Origin: Pelagihabitans sp965238025
GTDB lineage: Bacteria > Bacteroidota > Bacteroidia > Flavobacteriales > Flavobacteriaceae
Length of the DNA stretch: 64,000 bases
Direction of reading: 5' to 3'
NCBI GenBank assembly: GCA_965238025.1
Contig: OZ250162.1
Span: 310,001-374,000 of the forward strand
Positions 9,194 through 17,586 of the stretch are shown here, one piece after another. The notes under the pieces are model-generated. The model was not told where the DNA came from, ran no database searches, and worked only from the letters and a program-made list of their open reading frames with translations. A program made the position numbers and the translations under genes. Positions within the stretch are counted from its first letter, which is position 1. Each line of letters begins with the position of its first letter.

Positions 9194-9646
9194 TTATTCC
9201 CTGTTTTTGGTATCCATCATAATCGTAACGGGACCATCGTTTAAAAGACTAACCTTCATATCGGCACCAAAAATTCCGGTTCCTACTTTTTTACCCAATT
9301 CCTTTTCCAATTGAAGGATAAACTGTTCGTATAATGGTACGGCAACTTCAGGTCGTGCGGCCCTAATATATGATGGGCGATTGCCTTTCTTGGTTGAGGC
9401 TTGAAGTGTAAATTGGCTTACTACGATTGCATCACCACCACTAGCTAACAGCGAAAGGTTCATTATTCCCTTATCGTCATTAAAAATTCTCAGGTTGGTA
9501 ATTTTTCTAGCAATCCATTCAATATCATCCGAACTATCGTCATTTTCGATTCCTAGAAGAATCAAAAGCCCATTTTTTATTTCGGATACCAATTTCCCAT
9601 CAACAGTTACACTTGCCTTTGTAACCCTTTGTATTACAGTTCTCAT
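9194..9646 (-). CDS. dtd: D-aminoacyl-tRNA deacylase
   Basis: DTD removes D-amino acids, and glycine mischarged on tRNA-Ala, from tRNA in the cytosol. The 150-residue length is typical. The two signature motifs are present: SQFTL at about residues 77-81 and the GPVT motif near the C-terminus (LLNDGPVTIMMDT), which together form the active site at the dimer interface. The start MRTVIQRV is the family start. The gene follows rsgA, with a short G/C-rich palindromic repeat between them. Confidence 0.96.
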   Translation of the reverse strand: MRTVIQRVTKASVTVDGKLVSEIKNGLLILLGIENDDSSDDIEWIARKITNLRIFNDDKGIMNLSLLASGGDAIVVSQFTLQASTKKGNRPSYIRAARPEVAVPLYEQFILQLEKELGKKVGTGIFGADMKVSLLNDGPVTIMMDTKNRE

Positions 9647-9648
9647 AA

Positions 9649-9685
9649 GCCTCCTCCAGGACCCTCCTCCATAAGGGGAGAGGGT
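9649..9685. repeat. REP-like palindromic repeat between rsgA and dtd
   Basis: The short gap between the two genes carries a G/C-rich sequence with partly complementary halves (CCTCCTCC... and ...GGGGAGAGGG). Its base composition differs from the AT-rich surroundings, and it resembles dispersed intergenic repeats more than a regulatory site. Assignment is by composition and symmetry only. Confidence 0.35.
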
Positions 9686-10663
9686 TTAATCTTTATTCTT
9701 ACCATAATCGTCAATTCTATAGGGGTTTTCGTCTCCTGCCACCATCTGTACATAACTACGATACCTACTCCAAGACACTTCATCATCTTCTAGCGCCTCT
9801 TTCACTGCACATTGCGGTTCATCTATATGAAGGCAGTTATTAAATTTACAATTGCCTTTTAATTTGAAAAATTCGGGGAAATAATCCCCTATTTCATCGG
9901 CCTCCATATCAACAATCCCGAATCCTTTTATGCCTGGGGTATCAATTATTCGAGACCCGAAATCCAAGTCATACATTTCGGCAAATGTTGTGGTATGTTG
10001 TCCTTGTAAATGTTGGTCAGATATTTCGGCAGTCTTCAAGTTCAAATCCGGTGCTATCGTATTCACCAATGTAGACTTTCCGGTTCCCGAGTGTCCAGCA
10101 AACATGCACGTTTTATCTTTCATGAGTGCCTTTACTTCCTCCACATTTTTTCCGGTTTTGGCTGAGATTCCAATACAGGTATACCCAATTTTACGGTAGA
10201 GCGACGCCAAAAATTTTATCTCGACCAATTCATCATCGCTATAGGTATCTATTTTATTAAACAACAATACCGCAGGTACGTCATACGCCTGGGCCGTTGC
10301 CAAAAACCTATCAATGAAAATGGTATAAGTAGGCGGATTATTCAATGTCACCAGAAGAAAAACAACATCTAAATTAACCGCTATAATATGGGTCTGTTTG
10401 GACAGATTAACCGATTTTCGGATAATATAGTTCTGTCTTTCTTCGATTCCGGAAATGGTTCCCACCGTATCATCATCTAAGTGTTCCAATTCAAACGTTA
10501 CCACATCGCCAACAGCTACCGGATTGGTACTTTTAATGCCCTGAATGCGAAACTTACCTTTGATCCGGCATTCGTAAAAGTCGTTTTGTTCGGTTTTTAC
10601 CGTATACCAACTTCCAGTAGATTTATAAACTGTTCCTTTCATACTTGCCGAATTGTCGGCCAT
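9686..10663 (-). CDS. rsgA: Ribosome small-subunit biogenesis GTPase RsgA
   Basis: RsgA is a circularly permuted GTPase that helps late 30S maturation. The 325-residue protein has the expected order: an N-terminal OB-fold (about 1-80), then the G4 motif NKID before the P-loop GHSGTGKST and the G3 motif DTPG, and finally a zinc knuckle (CKFNNCLH...C) with the three Cys and one His of the family. The ATG at 10663 gives the complete OB-fold. A terminator after the DAHP synthase gene upstream suggests that rsgA starts its own transcription unit. Confidence 0.97.
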   Translation of the reverse strand: MADNSASMKGTVYKSTGSWYTVKTEQNDFYECRIKGKFRIQGIKSTNPVAVGDVVTFELEHLDDDTVGTISGIEERQNYIIRKSVNLSKQTHIIAVNLDVVFLLVTLNNPPTYTIFIDRFLATAQAYDVPAVLLFNKIDTYSDDELVEIKFLASLYRKIGYTCIGISAKTGKNVEEVKALMKDKTCMFAGHSGTGKSTLVNTIAPDLNLKTAEISDQHLQGQHTTTFAEMYDLDFGSRIIDTPGIKGFGIVDMEADEIGDYFPEFFKLKGNCKFNNCLHIDEPQCAVKEALEDDEVSWSRYRSYVQMVAGDENPYRIDDYGKNKD

Positions 10664-10728
10664 TTAATTCCATTGCAAAATAACAACATTTCTTTTTGGG
10701 TGTACACTGTTTAATTAGTATTCAAAAG

Positions 10729-10761
10729 AAACGGGATAAACATGTTATGGTTATCCCGTTT
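10729..10761 (-). terminator. Intrinsic terminator of the aromatic operon
   Basis: A perfect 11-bp inverted repeat, AAACGGGATAA and TTATCCCGTTT, is followed on the minus strand by TTTCTTTT. It lies about 20 bp past the stop codon of the DAHP synthase/chorismate mutase gene and probably ends the pheA-led operon. Confidence 0.75.
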
Positions 10762-10781
10762 AAACTTTAATCAAAATAATA

Positions 10782-11864
10782 CTATGCCTTAAGAATCTTC
10801 TCTTGATGATTGATCGATTCTTGGTGAATTGCCTTGAACATTCGCAGTACAAATTCCTCACTCAACCCTTTGGTTTCGCCTTCCAATATCATTTTCCCTA
10901 AAATCTCGTTCCATCTGTTTGTTTGCAAAACAGCAACGTTACGCTGTTTTTTAATAGCTCCTATTCCATCGGAAATCTTCATTCGTTTTCCCAAGGTTTC
11001 GATCAACTGGTTATCAATAACATCGATTTGGGCCCGAAGGTTACTCAATTTGTTATTATACTCGGTTTCTGAATCGGTCTCCTTACGAATCTTCAAGTCT
11101 CTCATAATTTGCTTTAATCGGTCTGGTGTAACCTGTTGTGCTGCATCACTCCAGGCATTATCCGGATCGTGATGGGTTTCAATCATTAGTCCGTCAAAAT
11201 TAAGATCCAAAGCGGTTTGTGAAACATCGAATATCATATCACGCTTACCTGTAATATGGGAAGGGTCATTTATCAAGGGTAAGTCCGGAAATCTATTTTG
11301 AAATTCAATGGCCAGCTGCCATTCTGGAATATTTCTATATTTTGATTTTTCGTAAGTTGAAAAACCCCTATGAATCGCGCCCAATTTTTTAATTCCTGCG
11401 CTGTGCAAACGCTCGATACCCCCAAGCCATAATGCCAAATCGGGGTTTACCGGATTTTTTACCAATACAACCTTATCTGTACCTACCATGGCATCTGCCA
11501 GCTCTTGCATGATAAATGGACTCACCGTAGATCTTGCCCCTACCCAAAGAAGATCAATATCATGCTCCAAGGCCAATTCTACATGAGCCCGATTAGCAAC
11601 CTCCGTTGCCGTTTTGAGCCCCGTTTCTTCCTTGACCTTTTGAAGCCATTTAAGGCCCAATGCCCCTACTCCTTCAAAATTTCCTGGACGCGTACGTGGT
11701 TTCCAAATGCCCGCGCGGTAGTAGTTTACGTCAGAATCCTTTAGGCTATGGGCAATACCCAAAACCTGTTCTTCTGTTTCAGCACTACATGGCCCTGCTA
11801 TTACTAGTGGATGATCCAATCCCAAATCATCCAACCATGTTCTCATTTCTTTTGTATTCGTCAT
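10782..11864 (-). CDS. Bifunctional DAHP synthase / chorismate mutase
   Basis: The N-terminal part (about 1-265) is a type I-beta 3-deoxy-D-arabino-heptulosonate 7-phosphate synthase: VIAGPCSAE, the KPRTRPGNFEG block, and the conserved H/E/D metal ligands toward its end (DPSHITG, GLMIETHHDP). The C-terminal part (about 270-360) is an AroQ-type chorismate mutase helical domain (LRAQIDVIDNQLIETLGKRMKISD). One polypeptide therefore covers entry to the shikimate pathway and the branch to prephenate, and the mutase domain may act as the feedback sensor. It is the last gene of the pheA/aminotransferase/tyrA cluster, which carries prephenate on to Phe and Tyr. Confidence 0.95.
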   Translation of the reverse strand: MTNTKEMRTWLDDLGLDHPLVIAGPCSAETEEQVLGIAHSLKDSDVNYYRAGIWKPRTRPGNFEGVGALGLKWLQKVKEETGLKTATEVANRAHVELALEHDIDLLWVGARSTVSPFIMQELADAMVGTDKVVLVKNPVNPDLALWLGGIERLHSAGIKKLGAIHRGFSTYEKSKYRNIPEWQLAIEFQNRFPDLPLINDPSHITGKRDMIFDVSQTALDLNFDGLMIETHHDPDNAWSDAAQQVTPDRLKQIMRDLKIRKETDSETEYNNKLSNLRAQIDVIDNQLIETLGKRMKISDGIGAIKKQRNVAVLQTNRWNEILGKMILEGETKGLSEEFVLRMFKAIHQESINHQEKILKA

Positions 11865-11924
11865 TTTAATTGATTTATTTCTAACTTTTAACTTTTGTTT
11901 CTATTCAACTTTCCTTCGTTGTAG

Positions 11925-11985
11925 TCCTTCGACTGCCAGCCCGAAACATTTATTCTGGCGAGCGCTCAGGATGACACTTATCTTT
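11925..11985. repeat. REP-like element between tyrA and the DAHP synthase gene
   Basis: The gap carries CCTTCGACTGCC at one end and GCGAGCGCTCAGGATGACAC at the other. These are the same two motifs (TTCGACTG and GAGCG...GGATGACA) found in inverted pairs elsewhere in this window, for example inside the serine hydrolase gene. It looks like a dispersed palindromic repeat, not a regulatory site. Confidence 0.55.
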
Positions 11986-11996
11986 TAATTGATTTT

Positions 11997-12857
11997 CTAT
12001 TCTTTATTTAATGGTATTCCGTTTAATATTTCCTTGATCTTATTCGTATCGTTCATTTCATTGTAAATGCCTTCATAATTTCCATTTAGCAACAGCTCCT
12101 TAAAGGCTTGGAGGTTTCCGATATACTCCTCCAAGGTTTCGACTACATTCTCCTTATTCTGTTCAAAAATGGGTGTCCACATGGCTGGGGAACTCTTAGC
12201 GAGCCGAACGGTACTTTCAAAACCACTCCCCGCCATGTCAAAAATATCACGTTCGTTTTTTTCTTTTTCAATAACGGTCTTTCCCAACATAAAAGAACTG
12301 ATGTGTGACAAATGCGACACATAGGCAATGTGCTTGTCATGCGCCTCTGGGTTCATGTAGCGAATGCGCATTCCTATTTTTTGAAATAACCCTAAGGCCT
12401 TTTCCTGTAATTTAAAGGCCGTCTTTTCAACCTCACAAATGATGTTGGTCTTGCCTTCATACAAATGCTCGATCGCTGCCGAAGGCCCTGAAAATTCTGT
12501 ACCTGCGATTGGGTGGCAGGCCAAATAGTTTCTTCTTTTTGGATGACCTTCTACTGACTTACAAATATGGCTCTTTGTTGAACCTCCATCAAATACCACA
12601 CAATTGTCATGCACCGCATCCAATATTTTCGGAAGTTCGGTTAACATAACGTCTACAGGAACGGTCACAATAACCATATCGGCAAGTTGTAGTTCCCCAT
12701 AACTTGATTTGCCATCGATGATATTCGACGCCAAGGCTTCCTCCAAGTGCGTGGGATTGCTATCTATTCCATAAATTTTGGCACTAGGATGTAGCCGTTT
12801 AATGTCCTTTGCAAAGGAACCTCCGATTAATCCGATACCGATTATAAATATGTTCAT
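11997..12857 (-). CDS. tyrA: Prephenate dehydrogenase
   Basis: TyrA oxidatively decarboxylates prephenate to 4-hydroxyphenylpyruvate. The 286-residue protein starts with the Rossmann motif GIGLIGGSFAKD. The HPIAGTEFSGP block carries the substrate-binding His/Gly/Ser region, and SHLSH provides the later conserved histidine. There is no chorismate mutase domain here; that activity is fused to the neighbouring DAHP synthase. The gene lies in the aromatic operon, separated from the aminotransferase by an accessory gene and a heptanucleotide repeat. Confidence 0.94.
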   Translation of the reverse strand: MNIFIIGIGLIGGSFAKDIKRLHPSAKIYGIDSNPTHLEEALASNIIDGKSSYGELQLADMVIVTVPVDVMLTELPKILDAVHDNCVVFDGGSTKSHICKSVEGHPKRRNYLACHPIAGTEFSGPSAAIEHLYEGKTNIICEVEKTAFKLQEKALGLFQKIGMRIRYMNPEAHDKHIAYVSHLSHISSFMLGKTVIEKEKNERDIFDMAGSGFESTVRLAKSSPAMWTPIFEQNKENVVETLEEYIGNLQAFKELLLNGNYEGIYNEMNDTNKIKEILNGIPLNKE

Positions 12858-12874
12858 TCTAACGCTACGCTTTT

Positions 12875-12909
12875 GTTGTTCGTTGTTCGTTGTTCGTTGT
12901 TCGTTGTTC
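12875..12909. repeat. Heptanucleotide tandem repeat (GTTGTTC)5
   Basis: Five perfect GTTGTTC units fill the gap between the tyrA start and the hypothetical gene upstream. The same unit occurs at 24598-24625 and 25019-25032 around another accessory gene. Confidence 0.9.
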
Positions 12910-12915
12910 GCTAAA

Positions 12916-13296
12916 TTACTTAGTCATTGTTTTATTGTCGAATTCAATCCAGAATTCATTTATTTTTTCTTCAAAATTTCCTCTTCCCATATTCAATACT
13001 AGTAATTCAGATTTTCTATCATCATAATCCATCATTAAATCTTTCGAAATTGCAATTTCATAAACAATTTTCCTCCCATTCTGCCACTGTAAATCATTCA
13101 GAAATGTAATAACCAAGCGAGAATATTCCGAACTTATTTTTTGATTTTCAATTACCCACCTTTCCTCCGCCCACCATTCAATTCCGATACCTTCATCCGC
13201 TATCTCGACAATCCAATAACCTCTCTTTTTAAAGCCTTCTACTAATTTTCTTTTATATGTTTTCATCCCATTATAAAACCATAAACAGTCAACCAT
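12916..13296 (-). CDS. Hypothetical protein in the aromatic operon
   Basis: I do not recognise this protein. The frame gives 126 residues from the ATG at 13296; a second ATG at 13266 would give 116 residues starting MKTYKRKLVEGF, which looks the more natural start. It is soluble, rich in charged and aromatic residues (IEWWAEERW near residues 40-50), and shows no signal peptide or membrane segment. It sits between tyrA and the aminotransferase with a (GTTGTTC)5 array at its 3' end. It therefore looks like a later insertion into an otherwise standard aromatic operon. A structural or immunity-like role cannot be excluded. Confidence 0.6.
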   Translation of the reverse strand: MVDCLWFYNGMKTYKRKLVEGFKKRGYWIVEIADEGIGIEWWAEERWVIENQKISSEYSRLVITFLNDLQWQNGRKIVYEIAISKDLMMDYDDRKSELLVLNMGRGNFEEKINEFWIEFDNKTMTK

Positions 13297-13303
13297 CTAC
13301 TAA

Positions 13304-14449
13304 TCAAAATCTGTTGAGAGCCTCTTGTATTTTCTCCTGAGTTACGCAAAGCGAAAAACGAATATACCCCTCTCCATTACTTCCGAAAATTGTTCCTGGT
13401 GTGATGAAAATATTTTTGTTGTACAGTACCTCGTCAATAAACGTTTCAGCCGGTTCGCTTCCGTTTGGCAACTTCGCCCAAACAAACATTCCAACAGCAT
13501 TCTCATCATAAGAGCAATTCAATTTATCCGCCAATTGAAACATCAAATTTCTTCTTTCGGTATATACCTCATCTAATTTTTCAAACCATTCCTTACCGCT
13601 TTTGAGTGCAGCGATTGCCCCTTTTTGAATTCCGTAGAACATTCCAGAATCCATATTACTCTTCACCTTTAAGATAGCCTGAATGTGTTCAGCACTGCCT
13701 AAAACCATACCAACGCGCCATCCTGCCATATTAAATGTTTTACTTAAGGAGTTCAACTCTAAGGCCACTTCCTTGGCTCCTTCAATATTCAGTATACTGG
13801 TAGGACTCTTACTCAATACAAAACTATACGGATTATCATTTACCAGTAAAATATCATTCGTTTTGGCAAAATCGACCAATGCTTCAAATTTTGATTTGGT
13901 AGCTGTTGCCCCAGTAGGCATATGGGGATAGCTTACCCACATCAATTTGACTTTGGATACATCCTGATTGTTCAGAAACTCTAAATCAGGAAACCATCCA
14001 TCCGCTTCATTTAAATCATAATTGCGACCTATCCCGCCTACTAATTTGGTTACCGCATTATAAGTGGGATAGCCCGGATTGGGAATAAGCACTTCATCGC
14101 CCGGATTCAAAAAGGCCATACTAATATGCATAATACCCTCTTTAGACCCCATAAGGGGTAAAACCTCCTCAAGTGGATTTACCTCAACTGAAAATTTCGA
14201 TTTATAGAAATCTGCAATGGCCTCCCGAAGGGCCGGCAAGCCTTGGTAACTTTGATATTGATGCGCGCCCACATCGGTTACCGCATTCTGGATACTCTCA
14301 ATAATTTCTTTTGATGGGCTAAGATCAGGGCTTCCAATACCCATATTAATGATAGGTCTACCTTCGGCCATCAGCCCGCGGACCTCTCGCAATTTTTTAG
14401 AGAAGTAATATTCTTCTACGGTATGTAAACGATCCGCCGTGCGTATCAT
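13304..14449 (-). CDS. PLP-dependent class I/II aminotransferase
   Basis: This 381-residue fold-type I aminotransferase has the PLP lysine in NSLSKTFNMAGWRVG, the NPGYPTY substrate loop and the VNDNPY cofactor-binding segment. Its start overlaps the pheA stop by 4 bp (ATGA), indicating translational coupling. By context it is likely to transaminate phenylpyruvate and 4-hydroxyphenylpyruvate to Phe and Tyr, or prephenate to arogenate, but the sequence resembles the broad aspartate/LL-DAP-type group and the exact substrate is inferred. Confidence 0.88.
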   Translation of the reverse strand: MIRTADRLHTVEEYYFSKKLREVRGLMAEGRPIINMGIGSPDLSPSKEIIESIQNAVTDVGAHQYQSYQGLPALREAIADFYKSKFSVEVNPLEEVLPLMGSKEGIMHISMAFLNPGDEVLIPNPGYPTYNAVTKLVGGIGRNYDLNEADGWFPDLEFLNNQDVSKVKLMWVSYPHMPTGATATKSKFEALVDFAKTNDILLVNDNPYSFVLSKSPTSILNIEGAKEVALELNSLSKTFNMAGWRVGMVLGSAEHIQAILKVKSNMDSGMFYGIQKGAIAALKSGKEWFEKLDEVYTERRNLMFQLADKLNCSYDENAVGMFVWAKLPNGSEPAETFIDEVLYNKNIFITPGTIFGSNGEGYIRFSLCVTQEKIQEALNRF

Positions 14450-15294
14450 ATCCTTGTATTTTTATATGCCCCAAGTACTTTAAAGTCTTCAGACATGATG
14501 TTCAAAAGGGATTTTGCTTTCTCAAAATTTTTATAATCGTCAAAAGTAACATCTACAAAGAAGGCATATTTCCAAGGGGTTTCAATAATCGGAAGGCTTT
14601 GAATTTTCGTCAGATTCAAAGTACAATCACTCATTACATTAAGCATAGCTGCCAAACTACCGCGCTTGTGGTCAGTTATAAACCGAACCGAAGCTTTATT
14701 AATTTCCTCCTCTGGAAAGTCTTTACCGGTCTGCTCCTTAGGCAGGTTCTTAGTCCTTACAATAATAAAGCGGGTAGCGTTATTTTTAATAGTCTGTATG
14801 TTGGCTGCTACGATGTCCAAATCGTATAAACTAGCGGCAACCTTCGGGGCCACCGCCGCAACGTTTTTCAATTTACTTTCCTGTATGCGCCGCGCGGTCT
14901 CAGCCGTATCAACATCTTCAACCAACTTAATATGGGGGTACTTCTTGAAAAACTCCTTGCATTGCAATAAGGCCATCGGGTGCGATCGGACCTCTTTTAC
15001 ATCGTTCAGTTTCTGACCTTTCAAAACCATTAGATTGTGATGTATGTTCAAGTAATGTTCCCCGGTAATTTGAAGTCCGTTATGATAAATCAAATTATAA
15101 TTCGGGATAATAGAACCGGCTATGGAATTTTCTATGGCCATAATGCCCTCATCGGCATTACCCTTTAAAAGCTGATCTACCAAAGCATCAAAAGACAAAC
15201 ACTCTACAAGTTCGATATCTTCACCTTGGTATTCTTTTGCAACCTGATGATGATTCGACCCCATGATGCCCTGTATGGCTATTTTTAAAGACAT
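14446..15294 (-). CDS. pheA: Prephenate dehydratase
   Basis: PheA converts prephenate to phenylpyruvate. The frame is open to 15411, but the family start MSLKIAIQGIMGS is the ATG at 15294, giving 282 residues; the extra codons upstream are leader sequence that includes a terminator hairpin. The catalytic region contains the TRF motif (NNATRFIIVRT), and the C-terminal ACT domain (HKRGSLAAML, then KIQSLPI) is the site where phenylalanine binds for feedback. It is the first structural gene of the aromatic operon and sits behind a Phe/Tyr-rich leader peptide and attenuator, so both enzyme activity and transcription appear to sense aromatic amino acids. Confidence 0.95.
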   Translation of the reverse strand: MSLKIAIQGIMGSNHHQVAKEYQGEDIELVECLSFDALVDQLLKGNADEGIMAIENSIAGSIIPNYNLIYHNGLQITGEHYLNIHHNLMVLKGQKLNDVKEVRSHPMALLQCKEFFKKYPHIKLVEDVDTAETARRIQESKLKNVAAVAPKVAASLYDLDIVAANIQTIKNNATRFIIVRTKNLPKEQTGKDFPEEEINKASVRFITDHKRGSLAAMLNVMSDCTLNLTKIQSLPIIETPWKYAFFVDVTFDDYKNFEKAKSLLNIMSEDFKVLGAYKNTRI

Positions 15295-15318
15295 ATTTAG
15301 TTTATTTTGCTCCAAATT

Positions 15319-15335
15319 CCCGAAACCCGTTCGGG
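15319..15335. repeat. Palindrome CCCGAA-N5-TTCGGG in the pheA leader
   Basis: A perfect 6-5-6 palindrome lies between the attenuator hairpin and the pheA ATG. It has the composition of the REP-like elements elsewhere in the window and could also fold in the mRNA leader. Confidence 0.45.
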
Positions 15336-15371
15336 ATGTTTTTAGGATTTGGGTAAATTCTAAAAACCAAA

Positions 15372-15393
15372 AAGTCCCGCTTTTGCGGGACTT
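15372..15393 (-). terminator. Attenuator terminator before pheA
   Basis: On the minus strand AAGTCCCGC, loop AAAA, GCGGGACTT is followed by TTTGGTTTTT. The stem is a perfect 9 bp. It lies 78 bp upstream of pheA and downstream of the leader peptide stop. The 5' arm (AGTCCCG) can instead pair with CGGGACT at 15428-15434 in the end of the leader peptide gene, forming an antiterminator. This is the layout of amino-acid attenuation. Confidence 0.85.
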
Positions 15394-15420
15394 CCATATT
15401 ATATTTTTCATTTCAATATA

Positions 15421-15492
15421 CTACAACAGTCCCGTACTTCCCTTAAAAAAGAAGTAAAAATAGAAACGGTTCCAGAAATATTGCTTTGTCAT
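15421..15492 (-). CDS. Phe/Tyr-rich leader peptide of the aromatic operon
   Basis: A 23-codon ORF, ATG at 15492 and TAG at 15421-15423, encodes a peptide with six Phe and three Tyr plus one Trp. Eight of these aromatic codons lie in a ten-residue stretch (FYFYFFF core). Such composition is not expected by chance and is the hallmark of leader peptides for phenylalanine operons (pheL type). Its last codons contain CGGGACT, the complement of the terminator 5' arm. Inference: ribosome stalling at Phe or Tyr codons frees this segment to form the antiterminator, whereas full translation covers it and lets the terminator form. The gene is too short for ordinary ORF callers. Confidence 0.85.
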   Translation of the reverse strand: MTKQYFWNRFYFYFFFKGSTGLL

Positions 15493-15681
15493 TCTTGTAC
15501 TAATGAACGGCTAATGTAAGCATTATATTTAAAAATCGATTTTTTTGTCAGTTGTTTTTTATTGATTGGTCGATTACCTAGTTTTCCTAAACTATGTAAT
15601 AATCAGTTTCAAAAAGCCTCTATAAGCCCCAGAATGAAAAAATTGTGATCCCGATTAATTTTTAAACTCTATTTAATAGGA

Positions 15682-16221
15682 TTATTGGAATAGAACATAT
15701 CTAGGTGGAACAAGTTCGTTCAGTCTCATGTAAACAAGCATTTGCCCCCTGTGGTGTGTTATATGATCGGCCAGTAACAAGAAAATTTGTCGTTTCGTTC
15801 TATTCAATCCGAAATAATCTAATTCGTCTTCCAAATGCGCTGTTTCAAATTGTTCAATTAACTTGATGCTTTCATCAAATGTTTTATTAATTCTTGCTAT
15901 CATCTCTTTTTTAGATTTATTGTCAACTCGAAAAGTGGTATCCGTATTCCAATCCCTAGATTCTCGTCCTCCCAATAATGACTGGCTGTGCCAATCTAGT
16001 GCGTAGCCTATATGCATTAAATTTTCGGCAAAGGTCAGTGATTCTGGTGATGCCCTAAAGTCATATTTGTCTTCTGGCATCGTTTCTGCCACAAGAATTA
16101 AATACTTACGGGAATTTTCTAATCTTTCTAAATAGTCTTTAATAAAATTATTCTGTTGAGCGAACAGTGGCGCTATAATCGAACTAAATATCAATGTTGT
16201 CAGAATAAGGGTGTGTTTCAT
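15682..16221 (-). CDS. Exported DinB-like four-helix protein
   Basis: This 179-residue protein has an N-terminal signal peptide (residues 1-21, ending LFAQ) followed by a DinB/YfiT-like helical bundle. The metal-binding histidine pattern of the family is visible: H72 region in NLMHIGYALDWH and the later ADHITHHRGQMLVYMRL. DinB-family proteins include metal-dependent thiol transferases; no substrate is suggested here. It is a single gene, with about 190 bp of gene-free DNA before the leader peptide downstream and 257 bp to the next gene upstream, in which I see nothing definite. Confidence 0.82.
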   Translation of the reverse strand: MKHTLILTTLIFSSIIAPLFAQQNNFIKDYLERLENSRKYLILVAETMPEDKYDFRASPESLTFAENLMHIGYALDWHSQSLLGGRESRDWNTDTTFRVDNKSKKEMIARINKTFDESIKLIEQFETAHLEDELDYFGLNRTKRQIFLLLADHITHHRGQMLVYMRLNELVPPRYVLFQ

Positions 16222-16478
16222 GATTTTATAATTTCGTTTGCATTGTTTTTACTAATATATTTTTATTCTCCTTATGGTCTCTTGGCTGTTAACCTTTTTA
16301 ATAGACATCTCTAAAGGTCAAAAATCAAATAGATGAACTACTCAAAAAATATACAGCGCGATAGGCAGAACAGGAGAAGGGAAAGGATATTTTTCATAGT
16401 TATGGGTTTAAAAACAAAAATAACTTTATGAAAAATGGAAAATGGAAAAACAAGGGTCTGATTTAAGTACTAGTCCCC

Positions 16479-17528
16479 CTATGAATTTTGCGTTTTTCTG
16501 AATAATTCCTGTCGATTTGAAACTTGTAACTTATTATATATGTTGGTGATATGGGTTTTTACAGTGCTTAAACTGATAAAAAGTTCATTTGCAATTTCTT
16601 TGTTGCTCTTGCCTTGTAAAATGAGTTTCTTAATGTTCTTTTCCCGCTTACTCAAATCAGAAACTACTGGCGATTTTCCATTATTTTGTAACCACAAAAT
16701 AAAGACAACAAGACCTAAAATGGCCAGTACAAGGAGTATATTGATAATCCTGCTGGCCGCATATTTATTTTCAGCTGCCTCAGTGGTTAAAAAAGCCAAT
16801 TTATTTTCTAAAAATAGATACTCGGAAGGTTCAATATCACTTTCTTTTAACTCTGTCAATAAGGTCGTATAATAGCTCGGGTTTTTGGCAATATCCTTAT
16901 CTAGCAAGTTTCTATTATCTAGCTGTTTAATACCAATCAATTTAACCACCAAAATTTGAAGGGAGTCCTTCGCATAGGTTTTTAAATCGCCTACATAAGC
17001 ATCTGAAAGACTGCCTTCATTCTTATAATGTGTTTTCTGCAACTGCTGTTCAAACTTCCTTAATTGCTGCCATTCCTTGTCGGCCAAGTTGGTGTTGGTA
17101 TACTCAGAAAAAGGCCGTTCACTCTTTTTAAAATAAATGCTATCCTTATTAGAAAGTAAAAACAAATGATCAAGCTGAATCGTATCATTCACTGTTTTAT
17201 CAAAACGATTAAATCGCAGGCGATACATAGCATCTTTATTTGAAATCAAATTGCTATCAAACTTGAAAAAACCGTTTTTCTTAATTTTTGTTAGTGCAAT
17301 TTCTTTTGTTTCGATATTTCCTAGGACATTTTCAATTTTGACCTTGGTGAGCTGTACTTCCTTTGATGATTCGTTCTCATTTGCGAGTTCGATATACCCC
17401 GATATGGCCGTTTGCCCCGAAAGGACACTTGCTAACAACAAAAAAAGGGCAACTATACTGGATTTAAACACAGCTATTTTTTTGAGATTCAACAGAACTA
17501 AGTTAATCGATTCTTTTAACAGAATCAA
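16479..17528 (-). CDS. Membrane-anchored LuxR-type transcriptional regulator
   Basis: This protein of about 349 residues has an N-terminal hydrophobic signal/anchor (SSIVALFLLLASVLSGQ), an extracytoplasmic region of about 220 residues, a transmembrane helix (IINILLVLAILGLVVFILWL, about 265-285) and a C-terminal LuxR/FixJ helix-turn-helix (LSKREKNIKKLILQGKSNKEIA... to the end). It resembles one-component regulators that pass an envelope signal to DNA. The start is uncertain: the frame opens with a TTG at 17528, a second TTG at 17492 is possible, and there is no in-frame ATG. The target genes are unknown; neighbours on both sides are unrelated. Confidence 0.8.
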   Translation of the reverse strand: MILLKESINLVLLNLKKIAVFKSSIVALFLLLASVLSGQTAISGYIELANENESSKEVQLTKVKIENVLGNIETKEIALTKIKKNGFFKFDSNLISNKDAMYRLRFNRFDKTVNDTIQLDHLFLLSNKDSIYFKKSERPFSEYTNTNLADKEWQQLRKFEQQLQKTHYKNEGSLSDAYVGDLKTYAKDSLQILVVKLIGIKQLDNRNLLDKDIAKNPSYYTTLLTELKESDIEPSEYLFLENKLAFLTTEAAENKYAASRIINILLVLAILGLVVFILWLQNNGKSPVVSDLSKREKNIKKLILQGKSNKEIANELFISLSTVKTHITNIYNKLQVSNRQELFRKTQNS

Positions 17529-17586
17529 TAGTACATGCTAGAAGGCCATATGCTTTTGACTTTAAGTCTTCTTTATTTTATTTCGC

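Noticed and set aside
15295..15411. A 39-residue N-terminal extension of PheA.
   Set aside because: It would translate through the attenuator hairpin; the family start is the ATG at 15294.
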